Of a stretch of DNA of 64,000 nt, positions 1 through 10,176 are shown in pieces (positions within the stretch are counted from its first letter, which is position 1; every line of letters starts with the position of its first letter). The translations under genes were made by a program, and so were the position numbers. The stretch spans positions 1,302,001 to 1,366,000 of the forward strand of contig NC_089194.1 in assembly GCF_947507565.1 (NCBI RefSeq), read 5' to 3'. A model generated the notes under the pieces. The model was given only the letters and a program-made list of their open reading frames with translations, did no database searches and was not told where the DNA came from. The stretch comes from Oscarella lobularis (lineage: Eukaryota > Porifera > Homoscleromorpha > Homosclerophorida > Oscarellidae).

Positions 1-3000
1 GTTCTCTCAGTCTTTTCGTCTGTGCGGCGAAGTCTGTCTCCAACAACAACTAACAACTCGTGTGACTTCGCCTTATGAAGACGAATACAATGAGCCGCGG
101 TCATAATTGTTCGATCATTGATAATGGATCCTCCGCATATGAATGAATCACCATTGCGGTACAAATAAATAGCGACAACCCACGGCCAATCTCCGTCTCT
201 GGTCTGACAGCCTCCAACTGAACGTCCGCGATTCTGAATACAAGTAGACGCGTCAACAAGCCCGCATTCTGCATAATCTAGAAAATGACATTCATTCTTT
301 CAGTACATACTTAGCTACAAGGCTTACCAACTGTTACGTCAAAAACTCTTTTGACAACATCACTTATATCCACAACTTCCATCACACGACTTTCTGACTT
401 GACAATTTTTTTTAGAGATTCAATACCAGCGTCAGCACGAGCGTTGGCACCAGCTTCAGAATCCTTCGCCTTTAAATCTCTTATAGCAAATGCATACAAA
501 CTAACGTTGCTCTCTCTTAGCTGCTCAGCATATCTTTCCGGACTACCTCCCCAGTTTGTATAACCGTCTGTAATAAGGAAAGCCGCTTTAGTGCACTCTC
601 GCCTTTCGCTCCTCGTTTCAGTGGAAAATATCTTTTCGTTCAGCTTTTGAAGAACGTCCCTTGTCCCCGTCGCTCCCCAACATGATTTTTTCAAATTAAT
701 AGAATTGATCGCTTGTATGACTTCACTTCCCTTCGAATAAGAGTCGAAGTTAAAGCGGACCTTGGCTTTGTCGTCATACGTCAGGAGTGCAAACCGAGCG
801 TCTCCTTCAACGCCGGAGAAAACGTTCACGACGGTCTTCACAAACTCGATGCTTTTAGCAAAAAGCTTATCCTGCATGCTCTTCGAGCAGTCAACAGCAA
901 AAGCGATGTCAACGCAACCACGTCCAACTATAATGGAGCGTCCCTTGCTGCACAGCGACGTCCTATCAGTCGTCTGAGAAGTTGGTGTTGCTACTGTGGA
1001 GGAAGAAGAACTTGGTCCATCGTCACTACTGCTTAGAGCATCCTTGCACGCAATAACTCTGTCCAGAAAGTTTTCTCGTAAACTAGCAGCTATTTCTGCA
1101 GGATCTTTGAACTTGCCTGCAACGTAGGTTCTAACTAAGTTTTCAATTATTTATATTCGGAATGCACTCACTTTTACATATCGCTTCGTTGCCGTCCCAG
1201 AACGGCTCGCCCGATTCTGATGCATGACAGGTGCGTGATACCGAACCAATAAGCTCGTACCCTGGACTACACGTGAAGGCTACCGGAGCGCCATCCTCAA
1301 AAGATTCGGCTTTTCGTATGCTGTTTTCAGGCAGTCCAGGATCAGGACAGACAGCCAAGTCCTCTGAAAGAAACATCGTGAATAAAATTTAAGGTGGAGA
1401 GAGATTTGACGGTTCGTACTGATGCATTCAAACAGCTCTCTTCTACTGACGGAAAGCGTAGACCACTGGCCATCTGAATCGCATACGCGGAATGGAATTC
1501 CACGAAGTCCATATCCGTCAGGGCAGCTATAGTTCACGATTGTTTTCCAAAGATATTTACCGTCCAAGAGCACAACGTCGGTGATGTTTTTTTCTCCGTT
1601 CGGCAGCGGTTCCACTGGCGGCTCGCCGCATGTGACAGCTAAAGAACAGTTCAACTTTCCTCAGCACAAAAATTAAAATCTTACGTTTGCAATTTGGCAC
1701 TTCGGGATCGTATTCCCAGTTTCCGTTGCAGGAGCAGGTTGCTTTGATTGTCTTTTTGCCCTGCAAACCGTTTTGGTAATATCCGGTATCACATTTTATC
1801 GTCAGTTTTTTCCCTATTGGATACTCGTCAAGACTGTCAGACACAATTCTTCCGTGACGAATAGAAAAGGGTTTCTCGCACGATTTCGCTTCTAAATATT
1901 AGGCAATTATAGCTAGACACTAGGTAGTTGCAATCTTACGTACTTTGACAAGAGACTTCTCCCTCAGGTGACCATGCTCCTTGCTTACACGTTTTATAAG
2001 TAACGCCTTTCCTATTGTAGCCAGTGCAACACCAGTAGTCAATTCTTTGACTGAAATTGGAAATGTACATTCCACCATTGATTATGGAATCAGGTTTTGG
2101 GCACGCGTCGTCATTTGAAGAGAGTCGGAGAGCTATCCTAAAGCCTTTTCTTTGAATGTTTCTATCAGAAGTGAAATGAAAGACAAGTCCTGGCGTTTGA
2201 AGGCGCTTGAGAATATCGGATCCGCTATCTCCGCTAAAGAGCTGAACGTTTCCGTTGTTTCCGTCAAGAGAATGAAAAACGTTTAAATTGTCGGAGCCAC
2301 TCTCGGTCTGAAATGCCTCGACGTCATAGCTGATTTTTGCGACGTATGCTCCATCAGGCAGATGCGGGACAACGGTCCATAAGCAGTCAGCATTGGGTGG
2401 ATAATCACCAAACCTTCCTTTTGGAGACTTAAGCGTTTCTTTTTTATTTTCTTTCAAAACAATCAGGCCACCGCAATCTACGAGAAGACAATTCAAAAAT
2501 TCTCGAAGATACGTACTGTACACGTGATGAATTACATATGCCGGTATGTATACGTACCTGTTGTTTTGAACGCGGCCTTGAAACGCCTTTCCGTCACTTC
2601 GCACGTCGTTCTCAGATCAACGTACATATGTTGACCAGACGAGACGATCTCACGAGGTACGTGTCCGGACGTAAACGCGGTAATGAGTGGCTGCGATTTG
2701 CCCATTCCGTCGTAAATTTTGACGAAATCGCCTCTCGCCAGCATAAAATCTTGAATGCTAAGCCGTATCTTTTTGCCTCTCGTAGGCGAAGTGATTCGCC
2801 ACGAAAACTTGAGACATTGCATGTTGAGATTCGTTTTCTTCGTCACCAACTCGCCCGCATTGCTGGTTAGCGCTTTGGAAGACTTGATGCTTCCTAAAAA
2901 TACGTATTAGATAGCTAAAGAGGTAAGAGACGCAGAGCTATTCCCTTCTACTCACTTGAGCAGCATTTGCATTTCTCCGATTTGCAGTCGATTTGAGTAG

Positions 3001-3061
3001 AACCAGAGATCAAAGCGAGCGTTAAAATCAGCAAAACGAGCCATGCCACTTGGGATCCCAT
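1..3061 (-). CDS. complement factor B-like protease, copy 1 (3' end outside window)
   Basis: Secreted mosaic protease, probably the convertase protease partner of the C3-like proteins in this window. Start at 3061 gives a signal peptide (hydrophobic [13 protein letters not shown] core) followed by a short CKCC cluster. Exons read from splice sites: 2956-3061, 2558-2893 (CUB 1), 1944-2477 (CUB 2 plus CCP 1), 1685-1891 (CCP 2), 1420-1638 (CCP 3), 1172-1363 (CCP 4), 328-1116 (VWA), 1-277 (start of trypsin domain). The VWA keeps its MIDAS: DCSKS, GATGT and ITDGYTN. A basic KGR-SIIV site sits 16 residues before the MIDAS Asp, where vertebrate factor B is cut by factor D. The trypsin domain shows GRSVGG and TAAHC; the Asp and Ser boxes lie outside the window. 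The CUB pair is MASP-like and unusual for factor B, so a MASP/factor B mosaic is an alternative name. Nearly identical to the copy at 10959-14646. Confidence 0.88.
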
Positions 3062-3460
3062 TCCGTGACGACTTTTGCGTGAGACTGACCTTCTTGTAGA
3101 GGGCGGAGCGAGCTCGTTGGAGAAAAGAAAGTGGGAGTGACGGCTGTGGGAGATTCGGGTCTCCCACCGTCTTTAGAGAAGGAAGTCGATTGCGTCGTGT
3201 CGGGATCTATTCCGCTCGCCGTGACCTTTTACCAGAAATTAATACAACGATTAGACCTCAAAATAACGACAACCTCAGTAGTAAACGAACACACTGTGCA
3301 GCTGCATCACGACCCAAAGCAAAGTGGCCGGGACATAGTACTCGAGAGTGCTTCTTTGGTACGCTGTCGGAGTGCAAATAACGTCACCGCGTCCTAGCTG
3401 TAGCTATTTTCCAGCGCTTTTGTCTTACAATGCAAGCGAACTCTGTTCTTTGGTGCGTTC
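3062..3460. promoter_or_regulatory. upstream region of factor B-like copy 1
   Basis: No gene seen. Roughly the first 120 bases (about 3095-3215) are strongly similar to the region above copy 2 (about 14690-14800), including a GTGGGAG...CTCCCAC inverted repeat near 3147-3170. The likeness may come simply from the gene duplication. Promoter role is inferred from position. Confidence 0.4.
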
Positions 3461-4471
3461 TCAAATTTTTGGTGGACGAAAGACGTCTTTGCACTTCAGC
3501 ACCAAGTACCTTAGCAGCAAGCTGCCAGACTCTTCCACAGCGTTATCCCTTTCTTCGTAGTTGTCAACGTAGAGAATGCGATAGCCAACCTTTGAGAGAA
3601 TTCGCTTCGGAGGACCTTTCTGCTTTCTCAATGCGCTTATGTCGCTCTCTACAGCCTTGGGGTCGCGAAAACTCCTGAAGTGGGTTCGCACAACAGTGGT
3701 GCACTTCAGGACTTCTGGGCCAAATAACATTCGCCAGAAAACGTCAAAAGCGTCGGCTTGCGCTTCGGCGATTCGGCGTGTGATGATGAAAAAGACGGCG
3801 TTGATTCCTTCTCGCCACTCGTGGCAGGCCGCAGCAAGCCGAGTGAGTACCTCTTCGTGAGAAAGGTCGGTATGGCCGAATCCAATTGTGTCAACGATTT
3901 TGATACGGTACTGTTTGTCTTCCCATTCAAGCGTAGTTGTCTTAGCTATTACGGAATTCGCAGACGAAATATCCCTATCGCTGACTTCAAACAGCCTTTC
4001 GCCCGCTAGTGCATTTGCGCAAGCTGATTTTCCGGCGCCAGTTTCCCCAATAAAAATGACGGTGCGATCTGGCTTAAGGATATTCCTTTCTGGCATTCTT
4101 GGCTCATAAGGTGTGCTAGAAGTAGAACTACGATCTTCACCCGCAATGCAGTTCCTCAGACGATTCGAAGCTCCCTGTGTTTCACTCACCGAAGGTTGTT
4201 TTCGAAGCGATGGATCAGTGAGGAGCTCGTAAAGGTCGCTGCCACCGTCGATCTCCTCTAGAATGGCGCAAAATCGTTCAAACTTAGGACTCGCCGTTCG
4301 ACAGAGTATGTAAACAAGTTCGCGAGCCAAGTCTTTGCTTGTTGCTCCACTCCGTTGGCGCAGGTGAAGGCTTTCGTGATGATCCAACGTTATTATTTCC
4401 TTAGCGACAAGACGATCAGTAAGTTTCTCTGCTAAAACAAGATTGGCAAGATAGGACACGGCATCGTGCAT
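3461..4471 (-). CDS. CARD-AIG1/GIMAP-type GTPase
   Basis: Intracellular GTPase with an N-terminal death-fold domain. Residues about 1-95 read as a CARD (LTDRLVAKEIITLDHH, then RELVYILCR and FCAILEE helices, closing with LYELL). Residues about 130-336 are an AIG1-type G domain: G1 GETGAGKSACANALAG, G3 DTIGFG, and the INAVFFII block typical of the family. The usual guanine-specificity motif is replaced by VVRTHF, as in the neighbouring copies. The protein stops right after the G domain (VFRPPKI), lacking the coiled coil and CaaX end of the copy at 8311-9351. The reading frame stays open upstream to about 4608 without a Met, so an extra 5' exon is possible and the start is uncertain. Inferred role: linking GTPase switching to CARD-based immune or death signalling. 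Confidence 0.8.
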   Translation of the reverse strand: MHDAVSYLANLVLAEKLTDRLVAKEIITLDHHESLHLRQRSGATSKDLARELVYILCRTASPKFERFCAILEEIDGGSDLYELLTDPSLRKQPSVSETQGASNRLRNCIAGEDRSSTSSTPYEPRMPERNILKPDRTVIFIGETGAGKSACANALAGERLFEVSDRDISSANSVIAKTTTLEWEDKQYRIKIVDTIGFGHTDLSHEEVLTRLAAACHEWREGINAVFFIITRRIAEAQADAFDVFWRMLFGPEVLKCTTVVRTHFRSFRDPKAVESDISALRKQKGPPKRILSKVGYRILYVDNYEERDNAVEESGSLLLRYLVLKCKDVFRPPKI

Positions 4472-5156
4472 GACGGGCAGTAGACGTTTCTTCCACTTAG
4501 GATCGACGGCATAATGGGGCTTCAGGAGGCGCTGGCCCGGATGTCTGTGAGCTACATAGTCTGTTTTCCCAACTAGATAATGATGGCCTTTCGTGAGCCA
4601 TCATGGATCCCCGAACACCCTCAGCACATTCTTATTACTCTAATTTTAGTAAAGCCTATTTGCACTTTGCATCGCACTGCCTAACCAGCATGCTTTATTT
4701 TCCGCAAAAGCCTACAATTTGACTTCTTATGTGAGGGCGACACAGACTCGGAGCTGCACCCCTCCTAACCCTAACCTCCTCTCTGCCTCTTTGGGTGATC
4801 GTGTCACGAGGCTAATAATCAGCTCGCAGTTGCGTGCTGCGAGCTTCGCTCGCTGCACGACAAACCCAACGTGCTCCTTTACTGCGTTCCCTTTATGAAC
4901 GTTACTGATAAAGCTCATTGCTATGTGCCCGTTGTGTATTATGTATTTATCCTCGATAATGTAGCCTGTATACTACTGTGTACTCGTTCCTGAAATGTTT
5001 TGAACACAATCCGGGGTTCCTATCTACTGTGACGTCGCCTTTTTATGTACATTTTGTTCAAAATACGGGAGAGTATGACATCACAATGACTGTGATGTCA
5101 TAAAGGCACCTGTGTGTGTGATTGGCCTACGTGCGATTGTGACGTCAGGGTATACC

Positions 5157-5188
<32 letters not shown>
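5157..5188. repeat. GACA microsatellite, 8 units
   Basis: Eight perfect copies of GACA in a row, followed by AAAC. Simple repeat; sits just before the GC-rich hairpin at 5231-5271. Confidence 0.95.
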
Positions 5189-5192
<4 letters not shown>

Positions 5193-5230
5193 CTTTCCGA
5201 TTTTGGCCGATCACGTTTGAGAGCCCCTCC

Positions 5231-5271
5231 CACCAGGGCGCGCGCGGGCTTCGCCCGCGCGCGCCCTGGTG
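5231..5271. repeat. perfect 19-bp GC-rich hairpin
   Basis: CACCAGGGCGCGCGCGGGC is followed by a TTC loop and its exact reverse complement: 19-bp stem, 3-base loop. It lies in the inner side of the inverted-end element at 4603-5293 and may be part of that repeat. No gene depends on it visibly. Confidence 0.9.
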
Positions 5272-5419
5272 TTCGGGGAACTAAGATCCATGTTTTGCAC
5301 GAAGTAGTGTCGGGGCTCAGTATGTACTGATGTTAGGGTGTAACCACATAGAAGAGCCAATAAGATAGCTAGAAAGAGACAATATCGACTTGTGTTTTGG
5401 AAAGCACTTGATTCAATTT

Positions 5420-6701
5420 ACGAGGGAAGGCAGCGGCTTTCTTCAGCTCCTTCTCTTCTCCCGCGCTCTTCTGCTTCGTGAAGTTTACGCTGGTACACCT
5501 CCTCCATCCTCTCAAACTTTAGCCTTTCAGCTTCCTCTATTTTGCGATTCAATTCCCTTTCTTTCTCAGTCATCCTGGCTTTTCCAAGTTAGTTTCTGCT
5601 ATTCTGCGTTCCATTTCAGCCATCCTGGCCTTTTCAAAGTTAGCTTCGGCTCTTCTGCGTTCCATTTCAATTTCATGCTTGCGTTGTTCCTTGAGAGCCT
5701 GGGCTTCGAGCTTTGACCTTTCGACTGCCATTTTGCGCTCCATTTCCATTTGTAATTTGCAATGTTCCTCTAAACGAACCTGCCTTTCGTTAGCCATCTC
5801 AAGCTTTGTCTTTTCGATTTCTGCTTTTAGTCTGCGCTCCATTTCGAGTCTCTCGTCTCTTCTCTCCCGATCGTCAATACGACGGCGACTGAGTTCTTGC
5901 TTCATTTCTTCTTGAGACTTATCTAGTTTCTCTTTCATTGCATTGATTGTTTTAGCCTGGGCAACCTAGCTGAGCCTCTGCTGCTTGCTGCAGCTGCTTC
6001 CTTAGCTCTCCTTTCTCCTTCGCTAGCCTCTTCTGCTCTTCAACGTGCTCCGAAATCTTCTTCCTCACGTCTTCCATAATTGGTGGGCGGAAAACGTTCT
6101 TGCAGCTGAGCACCAATTAAGTACTTCAGCATTATACTCCCAGACTCCTTCAAGGCTTTACGCTTGTCTTTGTTGTTGTCAACATACAGCAAACGATCGC
6201 CAATGTGAGAGAGTATTCGCTTGGCAGCACCTGTCTTCCTCTGCAACACGGCTTTGTCTTCCCTTACAGCTGTGGGATCGTTAAACTTTTCGAAACGGGT
6301 TCGAACAACGGTAGTGAGCTCGACGACTTGCGGACCGAATAGAACCTGCCAGAGAATATCAAAGGCTTCGGCTTGCTCTTTATAGTGAACCGCATTCCGA
6401 TGACGAGAAAAACAGCGTTGATTCCTTCTCGGCATTCGTGGCAGGCCACCGCAAGGCGAGAGAGCACCTCCTCCGGACTGAAGTCGGCATCGCCTATTCC
6501 GATCGTGTCAACGATTTTTACGGTGTACTTCTTGCCCTCCCAAGGAAGCGTCACCGTCACCGCCTGCACGTCTTTGGTGACGCTGCAGGACGATGCGCTC
6601 ACTTCAAACCGTTCAAAGCCAGCTAGTGCATTTGCGCAAGATGATTTGCCGGCGCCAGTTTCCCCGATGAAAATGACGGTGCGATCTGGTATGTCACCCA
6701 T
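5420..6701 (-). pseudogene. AIG1/GIMAP-type GTPase pseudogene
   Basis: Clearly homologous to the genes at 8311-9351 and 6824-7882 but broken. The G domain starts well (GETGAGKSSCANALAG, DTIGIG). The frame then shifts near 6390 between the RFT of the GTPase core and the AEAFDILWQ block, again near 6080 at the PP-I-M-E-D junction, and hits a stop in the coiled coil near 5970. Later coiled-coil pieces (5570-5938 and about 5425-5570) lie in other frames. With at least three breaks it cannot make the full protein unless the assembly is wrong; introns that would repair the breaks were not seen. Confidence 0.75.
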
Positions 6702-6823
6702 TGCGTTAGGAGTATGACTGTTGGGAAGGACGGGAGCACGAGGCTATCTAGTGTACAGCAACGCCCTATGATGTAATGAGGCTTGCGCATTTACTAATGA
6801 AAATACGATATCAATCAAATGTT

Positions 6824-7882
6824 TTACATAACAATGCAGTTTTGCTCCGCTGCGTTCTTAAGCCACGCTTCACATTGCCCAGCCGTTAATTGAAGAGATT
6901 CCAAAAGTTTTTCAGCTCGATCCATACCCTCATCTCCTTTCTTCAGCATTTCTCCTAATTCTTCCACAATTGTCATGTCGACTGCCTCTCCTCCTTTTTC
7001 AAGAGAAGCCGATATCCAAGCTTTTAAGGTGAACTCGTTGCCTTCCGCTTTTGCTTGAGATTTCAAGACGCTCAGTACCTTTTTCACATCCTCTTCAGAA
7101 ATGCCCTGTTGCTTCACATCAACTGCTTCCACGGTGGCTTTTGTCGCGTGACCCCCAGGCTCTAAACTACTTCTAGCACTTTTCAACGGCTTGGGGCTCT
7201 CAATTTGGGCTTTGAGCTTTTGTCCAAGATCAATGCGGAGTGAAATTCTCTTCCTAACCTCATCAAAAGCAGGCGGAACGATCTTAGTCTTACAATGATT
7301 TACTAAATAATCCAACATCACGCCGCCTGATTTTTGCATTGACACGCGTTTATCTGGGTTGTTGTCAACGTAAAGGATGCGACTTCCAAGTTTTTCAAAG
7401 AATTTTTTTGGGGGACCTTCCTGCTTTCTAAGGGTGCTTATATCCTCCTTCACAGCCATTTCGTCGTCAAACTTTCTAAAATTAGTGCGAACAACAGTTG
7501 TAACTGGAAGGATGCCTTCGCCGATGGTTTTCCAAAGTATATCGAAATTGTTTGCGTCTGCCTTGGTAAATCGCTTACCAATGACAAAGAAAACAGCATT
7601 TATTCCTTCTTTGCACTCGCAAACGCTTCGGCTCAGCTGAGTAAGAATCTCCTCGGTGGTCACTGCGGGATCATCAAGCCCAATTGTATCGACAATTCTA
7701 ATTTGGTACTCTACTCCTTTATGACAGATGGGCAGTTTAGAAGTCATATCGCTTTCCTTTCTATTGTTTGGGCATTCGTCAGTGGGAAACAGCATTCGGC
7801 CAGCCAGTGAATTGGCACACGATGATTTGCCCGCACCAGCTTCTCCGACAAATACGACGGTACGATCGTGTTTGGTCTCCAT
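6824..7882 (-). CDS. AIG1/GIMAP-type GTPase with CaaX box
   Basis: Single-exon gene of 352 residues. G1 is GEAGAGKSSCANSLAG, G3 DTIGLD, followed by the family block INAVFFVIGKRFTKA and VVRTNF in place of the normal TKxD motif. After the G domain (to about residue 215) comes a Lys/Ser-rich linker and a helical C-terminal region, different from the coiled coil of the copy at 8311-9351. It ends in CIVM, a CaaX-type prenylation box, so membrane attachment by a lipid is predicted; vertebrate GIMAPs often use hydrophobic tails instead. Function in innate defence is inferred from family and location between two complement genes. Confidence 0.85.
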   Translation of the reverse strand: METKHDRTVVFVGEAGAGKSSCANSLAGRMLFPTDECPNNRKESDMTSKLPICHKGVEYQIRIVDTIGLDDPAVTTEEILTQLSRSVCECKEGINAVFFVIGKRFTKADANNFDILWKTIGEGILPVTTVVRTNFRKFDDEMAVKEDISTLRKQEGPPKKFFEKLGSRILYVDNNPDKRVSMQKSGGVMLDYLVNHCKTKIVPPAFDEVRKRISLRIDLGQKLKAQIESPKPLKSARSSLEPGGHATKATVEAVDVKQQGISEEDVKKVLSVLKSQAKAEGNEFTLKAWISASLEKGGEAVDMTIVEELGEMLKKGDEGMDRAEKLLESLQLTAGQCEAWLKNAAEQNCIVM

Positions 7883-8012
7883 TTGTGCAGTTAGGTAGAA
7901 TTAGATTGTGGCAGCTGAAAAGATGCCAACTGGTGCGATAACTCGGCCCGTCGGTCGTTGGGAAGAGTTTTAGCACGCTGTAATTGCGTGCTTCTGAGAC
8001 GAGGCTACTCAA

Positions 8013-8067
8013 CAAAATCTCGTGAGCAGATATGAGGGTACTCAAAATCTCGTGAGCAGATATGAGG
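8013..8067. repeat. two 25-base direct repeats
   Basis: CAAAATCTCGTGAGCAGATA plus TGAGG occurs twice, 30 bases apart, in the gap between two GTPase genes. A partial third CTCGTGAGC follows. No function can be assigned. Confidence 0.85.
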
Positions 8068-8310
8068 ATAACCTCGTGAGCGAGGGTAAAGGTGAAGGTG
8101 AGCGACCTTTACTTTGAGTATTAATTGTGAGAGGAGGGGGCTACTCAACTCTGAAAAACGGCAATCCGATCAGGTCAGAACATTGTCTAATCAGTGGCGC
8201 CGCTGCGTGACGCATACGAAGAACTTGACGAACACATGTACAGACAGTAAAGCAACATAATGGTCTCCAAACATTTAGTTGTTTTGGCAAAAAGCCTACC
8301 ACGATCGATC

Positions 8311-9351
8311 CTACATCACCAGACAGCGGCTTTTCGATGCTTGAGCGATTCCTAATTCCTTCGCTTGCTCAACTCGATGCTCGTACAGCTGCTTCATCTC
8401 CCGAGTCATCCTGAGCTCTGTTTCGAGCTTCGACTTTTCAATCTCTGCCATTTTGCGCTCCATTTCGAGTCGTTCATCTTTTGCCTTTGCCTGCTCTTCC
8501 ATACGACGGAGAAGCTCTTTCATTTCTTCTTGAGACTTATCCGCTTTTTCTTGCATTGCTTGGATTGCGTGAGCCTGAGCAGCTTGGGCCTCTGCTGCTT
8601 CCTGCAGCTTTCTTTCCAGCGCTTCTTCCCGATCTGCAAGCGCACGCTGCTCTTCAACGTGTTCTGAAATATTCTTTTTTACGTCGTCCATAATTGGTGG
8701 ACGAAAGACCTCTCTGCACCTCAGCACCAAGTACTTCAGCATCAAATTGCCAGACTCTTCCAAAGCGTTAGGCCGGTCTACGTTGTTGTCGACGTAGAGA
8801 AAACGATCACCAACGTTCGAGATAATTCGCTTTGGAGGACCCTCCTGCTTTTTCAACTTGCTTATGTCGTCCTCTACTGCCTGAGGGTCACTAAAACTCC
8901 TAAAGTGGGTTCGTACGACAGTGGTGTATTTCCTGACTTCTGGCCCAAACAAAATTTGCCAAAGAACGTCAAAGGCATCGGCCTGCGCTTTGGTGAATCG
9001 CTTTCCGACGACAAAGAAGACGGAATTGATTCCCTCTTGGCATTCGTGGCAGGCAACGGCAAGGCGAGTGAGTACCTCTTCGTGAGAAAGGTCGGTGTCG
9101 CCGATTCCGATGGTGTCAACGATTTTGATACGGTACTGTTTGTCTTCCCATTCAAGCGTAGTTATTCTAGCCGACACGTCTTTGGTGGCGCTGGCCGACG
9201 ACTCGCTGGCTTCAAACAAACTTTCGCCCGCTAATGCATTTGCGCAAGTAGACTTTCCGGCGCCGGTCTCCCCGATGAAAACGACTGTTCGATCAGGCTT
9301 GCTTTGATCTTCCTCCATGTGCTTCTCGGCTATTGATGAATTAAGTGTCAA
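8311..9351 (-). CDS. AIG1/GIMAP-type GTPase with coiled coil and CaaX box
   Basis: Single-exon gene of 346 residues and the best-preserved member of the local array. G1 GETGAGKSTCANALAG lies at about residues 25-40, DTIGIG near 86, the family block INSVFFVVGKRFTKA near 115, and VVRTHF near 145 in place of TKxD. Residues about 225-335 form a charged coiled coil rich in EE, KA and ERKM stretches. It ends in CLVM, a CaaX-type prenylation motif. A second in-frame Met 11 residues in (MEEDQSKPDR) matches the starts of the relatives better and may be the true start. Predicted membrane-tethered, self-associating immune GTPase; the immune role is inferred. Confidence 0.88.
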   Translation of the reverse strand: MTLNSSIAEKHMEEDQSKPDRTVVFIGETGAGKSTCANALAGESLFEASESSASATKDVSARITTLEWEDKQYRIKIVDTIGIGDTDLSHEEVLTRLAVACHECQEGINSVFFVVGKRFTKAQADAFDVLWQILFGPEVRKYTTVVRTHFRSFSDPQAVEDDISKLKKQEGPPKRIISNVGDRFLYVDNNVDRPNALEESGNLMLKYLVLRCREVFRPPIMDDVKKNISEHVEEQRALADREEALERKLQEAAEAQAAQAHAIQAMQEKADKSQEEMKELLRRMEEQAKAKDERLEMERKMAEIEKSKLETELRMTREMKQLYEHRVEQAKELGIAQASKSRCLVM

Positions 9352-10070
9352 GTGTTTGGATCTCGAGGCAGGATCCTTTCATGTGATAATCACATGATCA
9401 CGAGGTGCACCTTTCACCTTTCTACGTACCAAAATTTGAGGTGGGTGGGGGTGTAGAGAAATGACAGATATCTGATGACATAAAAATGAGCTACTCTGCT
9501 GCTCAGAACTAGATGGATCAACATGTAAGGAGAACTCAGGCTGTTGTCCTAGTTGGGACTCGAGAGTCTGATCGAACCACCGTTTGCCTCGTAAACTTTC
9601 TAGAGGCGTTGATCAAGTCGCTTGGTTGAAGTTTTAGGCGAAAAGCTGTAGCAGCCAAGGGGGGCTTGTGACTGTCCTTCGAGTGCCAAGTGGGACCCCA
9701 ACTGACCGTGAATTTGTCCTTGTCTGGTAAGACTGTAGAATTCGTTCGCAAAGGCGCATTTTCGACCAAACGATCGTAGTCAATGGCAGAGATAGAGAAA
9801 CAGGCCGAGGTCACCGTGTGTACACTACTAGTCAGGTCACCTGACCCTTGCACGTGACCGTGTCAGGTCAATCGGGAGGGGGGGATGTGTTGCACCCCGC
9901 ACTGTGGAGTGCGGCCCAATCACAGGCCGAGTTGTCTGTGACGTAGGGGCCAATTAGCTGTTCTAACCGTTTATCGCCCTCGAATGTTTTTATAGGAGTA
10001 GCGATGAGCGATCCAGGTCGATCGCACGCTTAAGCCATCCAATCGTACGCGATCGTAAGCGAAAACGTGG
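9352..10070. other. intergenic, no gene seen
   Basis: Short unsupported reading frames only. The stretch lies between the upstream end of the GTPase at 8311-9351 and a hairpin-rich repeat area. No recognisable domain or RNA. Confidence 0.5.
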
Positions 10071-10132
10071 CGATCGTACGCGAAAACGACGAACTCCTCA
10101 GCTGCGGAGCTCGTCGCTTCTGCGTACGATCG
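10071..10132. repeat. imperfect hairpin, about 22-bp stem
   Basis: CGATCGTACGCGAAAACGAC near 10071 pairs with the complement of the stretch ending at 10132 (GCGTACGATCG), with a smaller palindrome around CAGCTG in the loop. Adjacent to the larger fold-back element at 10177-10626. Confidence 0.7.
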
Positions 10133-10176
10133 CCTAGGATCGCCTAGACGTTCCAATTCTCCCCTAGTTGTCTTAG

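Larger units (their letters stand above)
4603..5293. repeat. possible non-autonomous element with inverted ends
   Basis: A stretch without a convincing gene. Its ends resemble each other in inverted orientation: CATGGATC plus CCCCGAACACC near 4603-4620, and the complement near 5268-5293, with a 7-base gap in one arm. Inside are a GACA microsatellite and a GC-rich hairpin. This looks like a degenerate mobile or repeat element, but no transposase or target duplication was identified. Confidence 0.35.

Noticed and set aside
713-1036. Plus-strand frames opposite the VWA exon of factor B-like copy 1
   Set aside because: Shadows of the real minus-strand coding exon, which shows MIDAS motifs and clean splice sites.
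4764-4780. CCTAACCCTAACC telomere-like stretch
   Set aside because: Only about two units, inside a region with genes on both sides; not a telomere.
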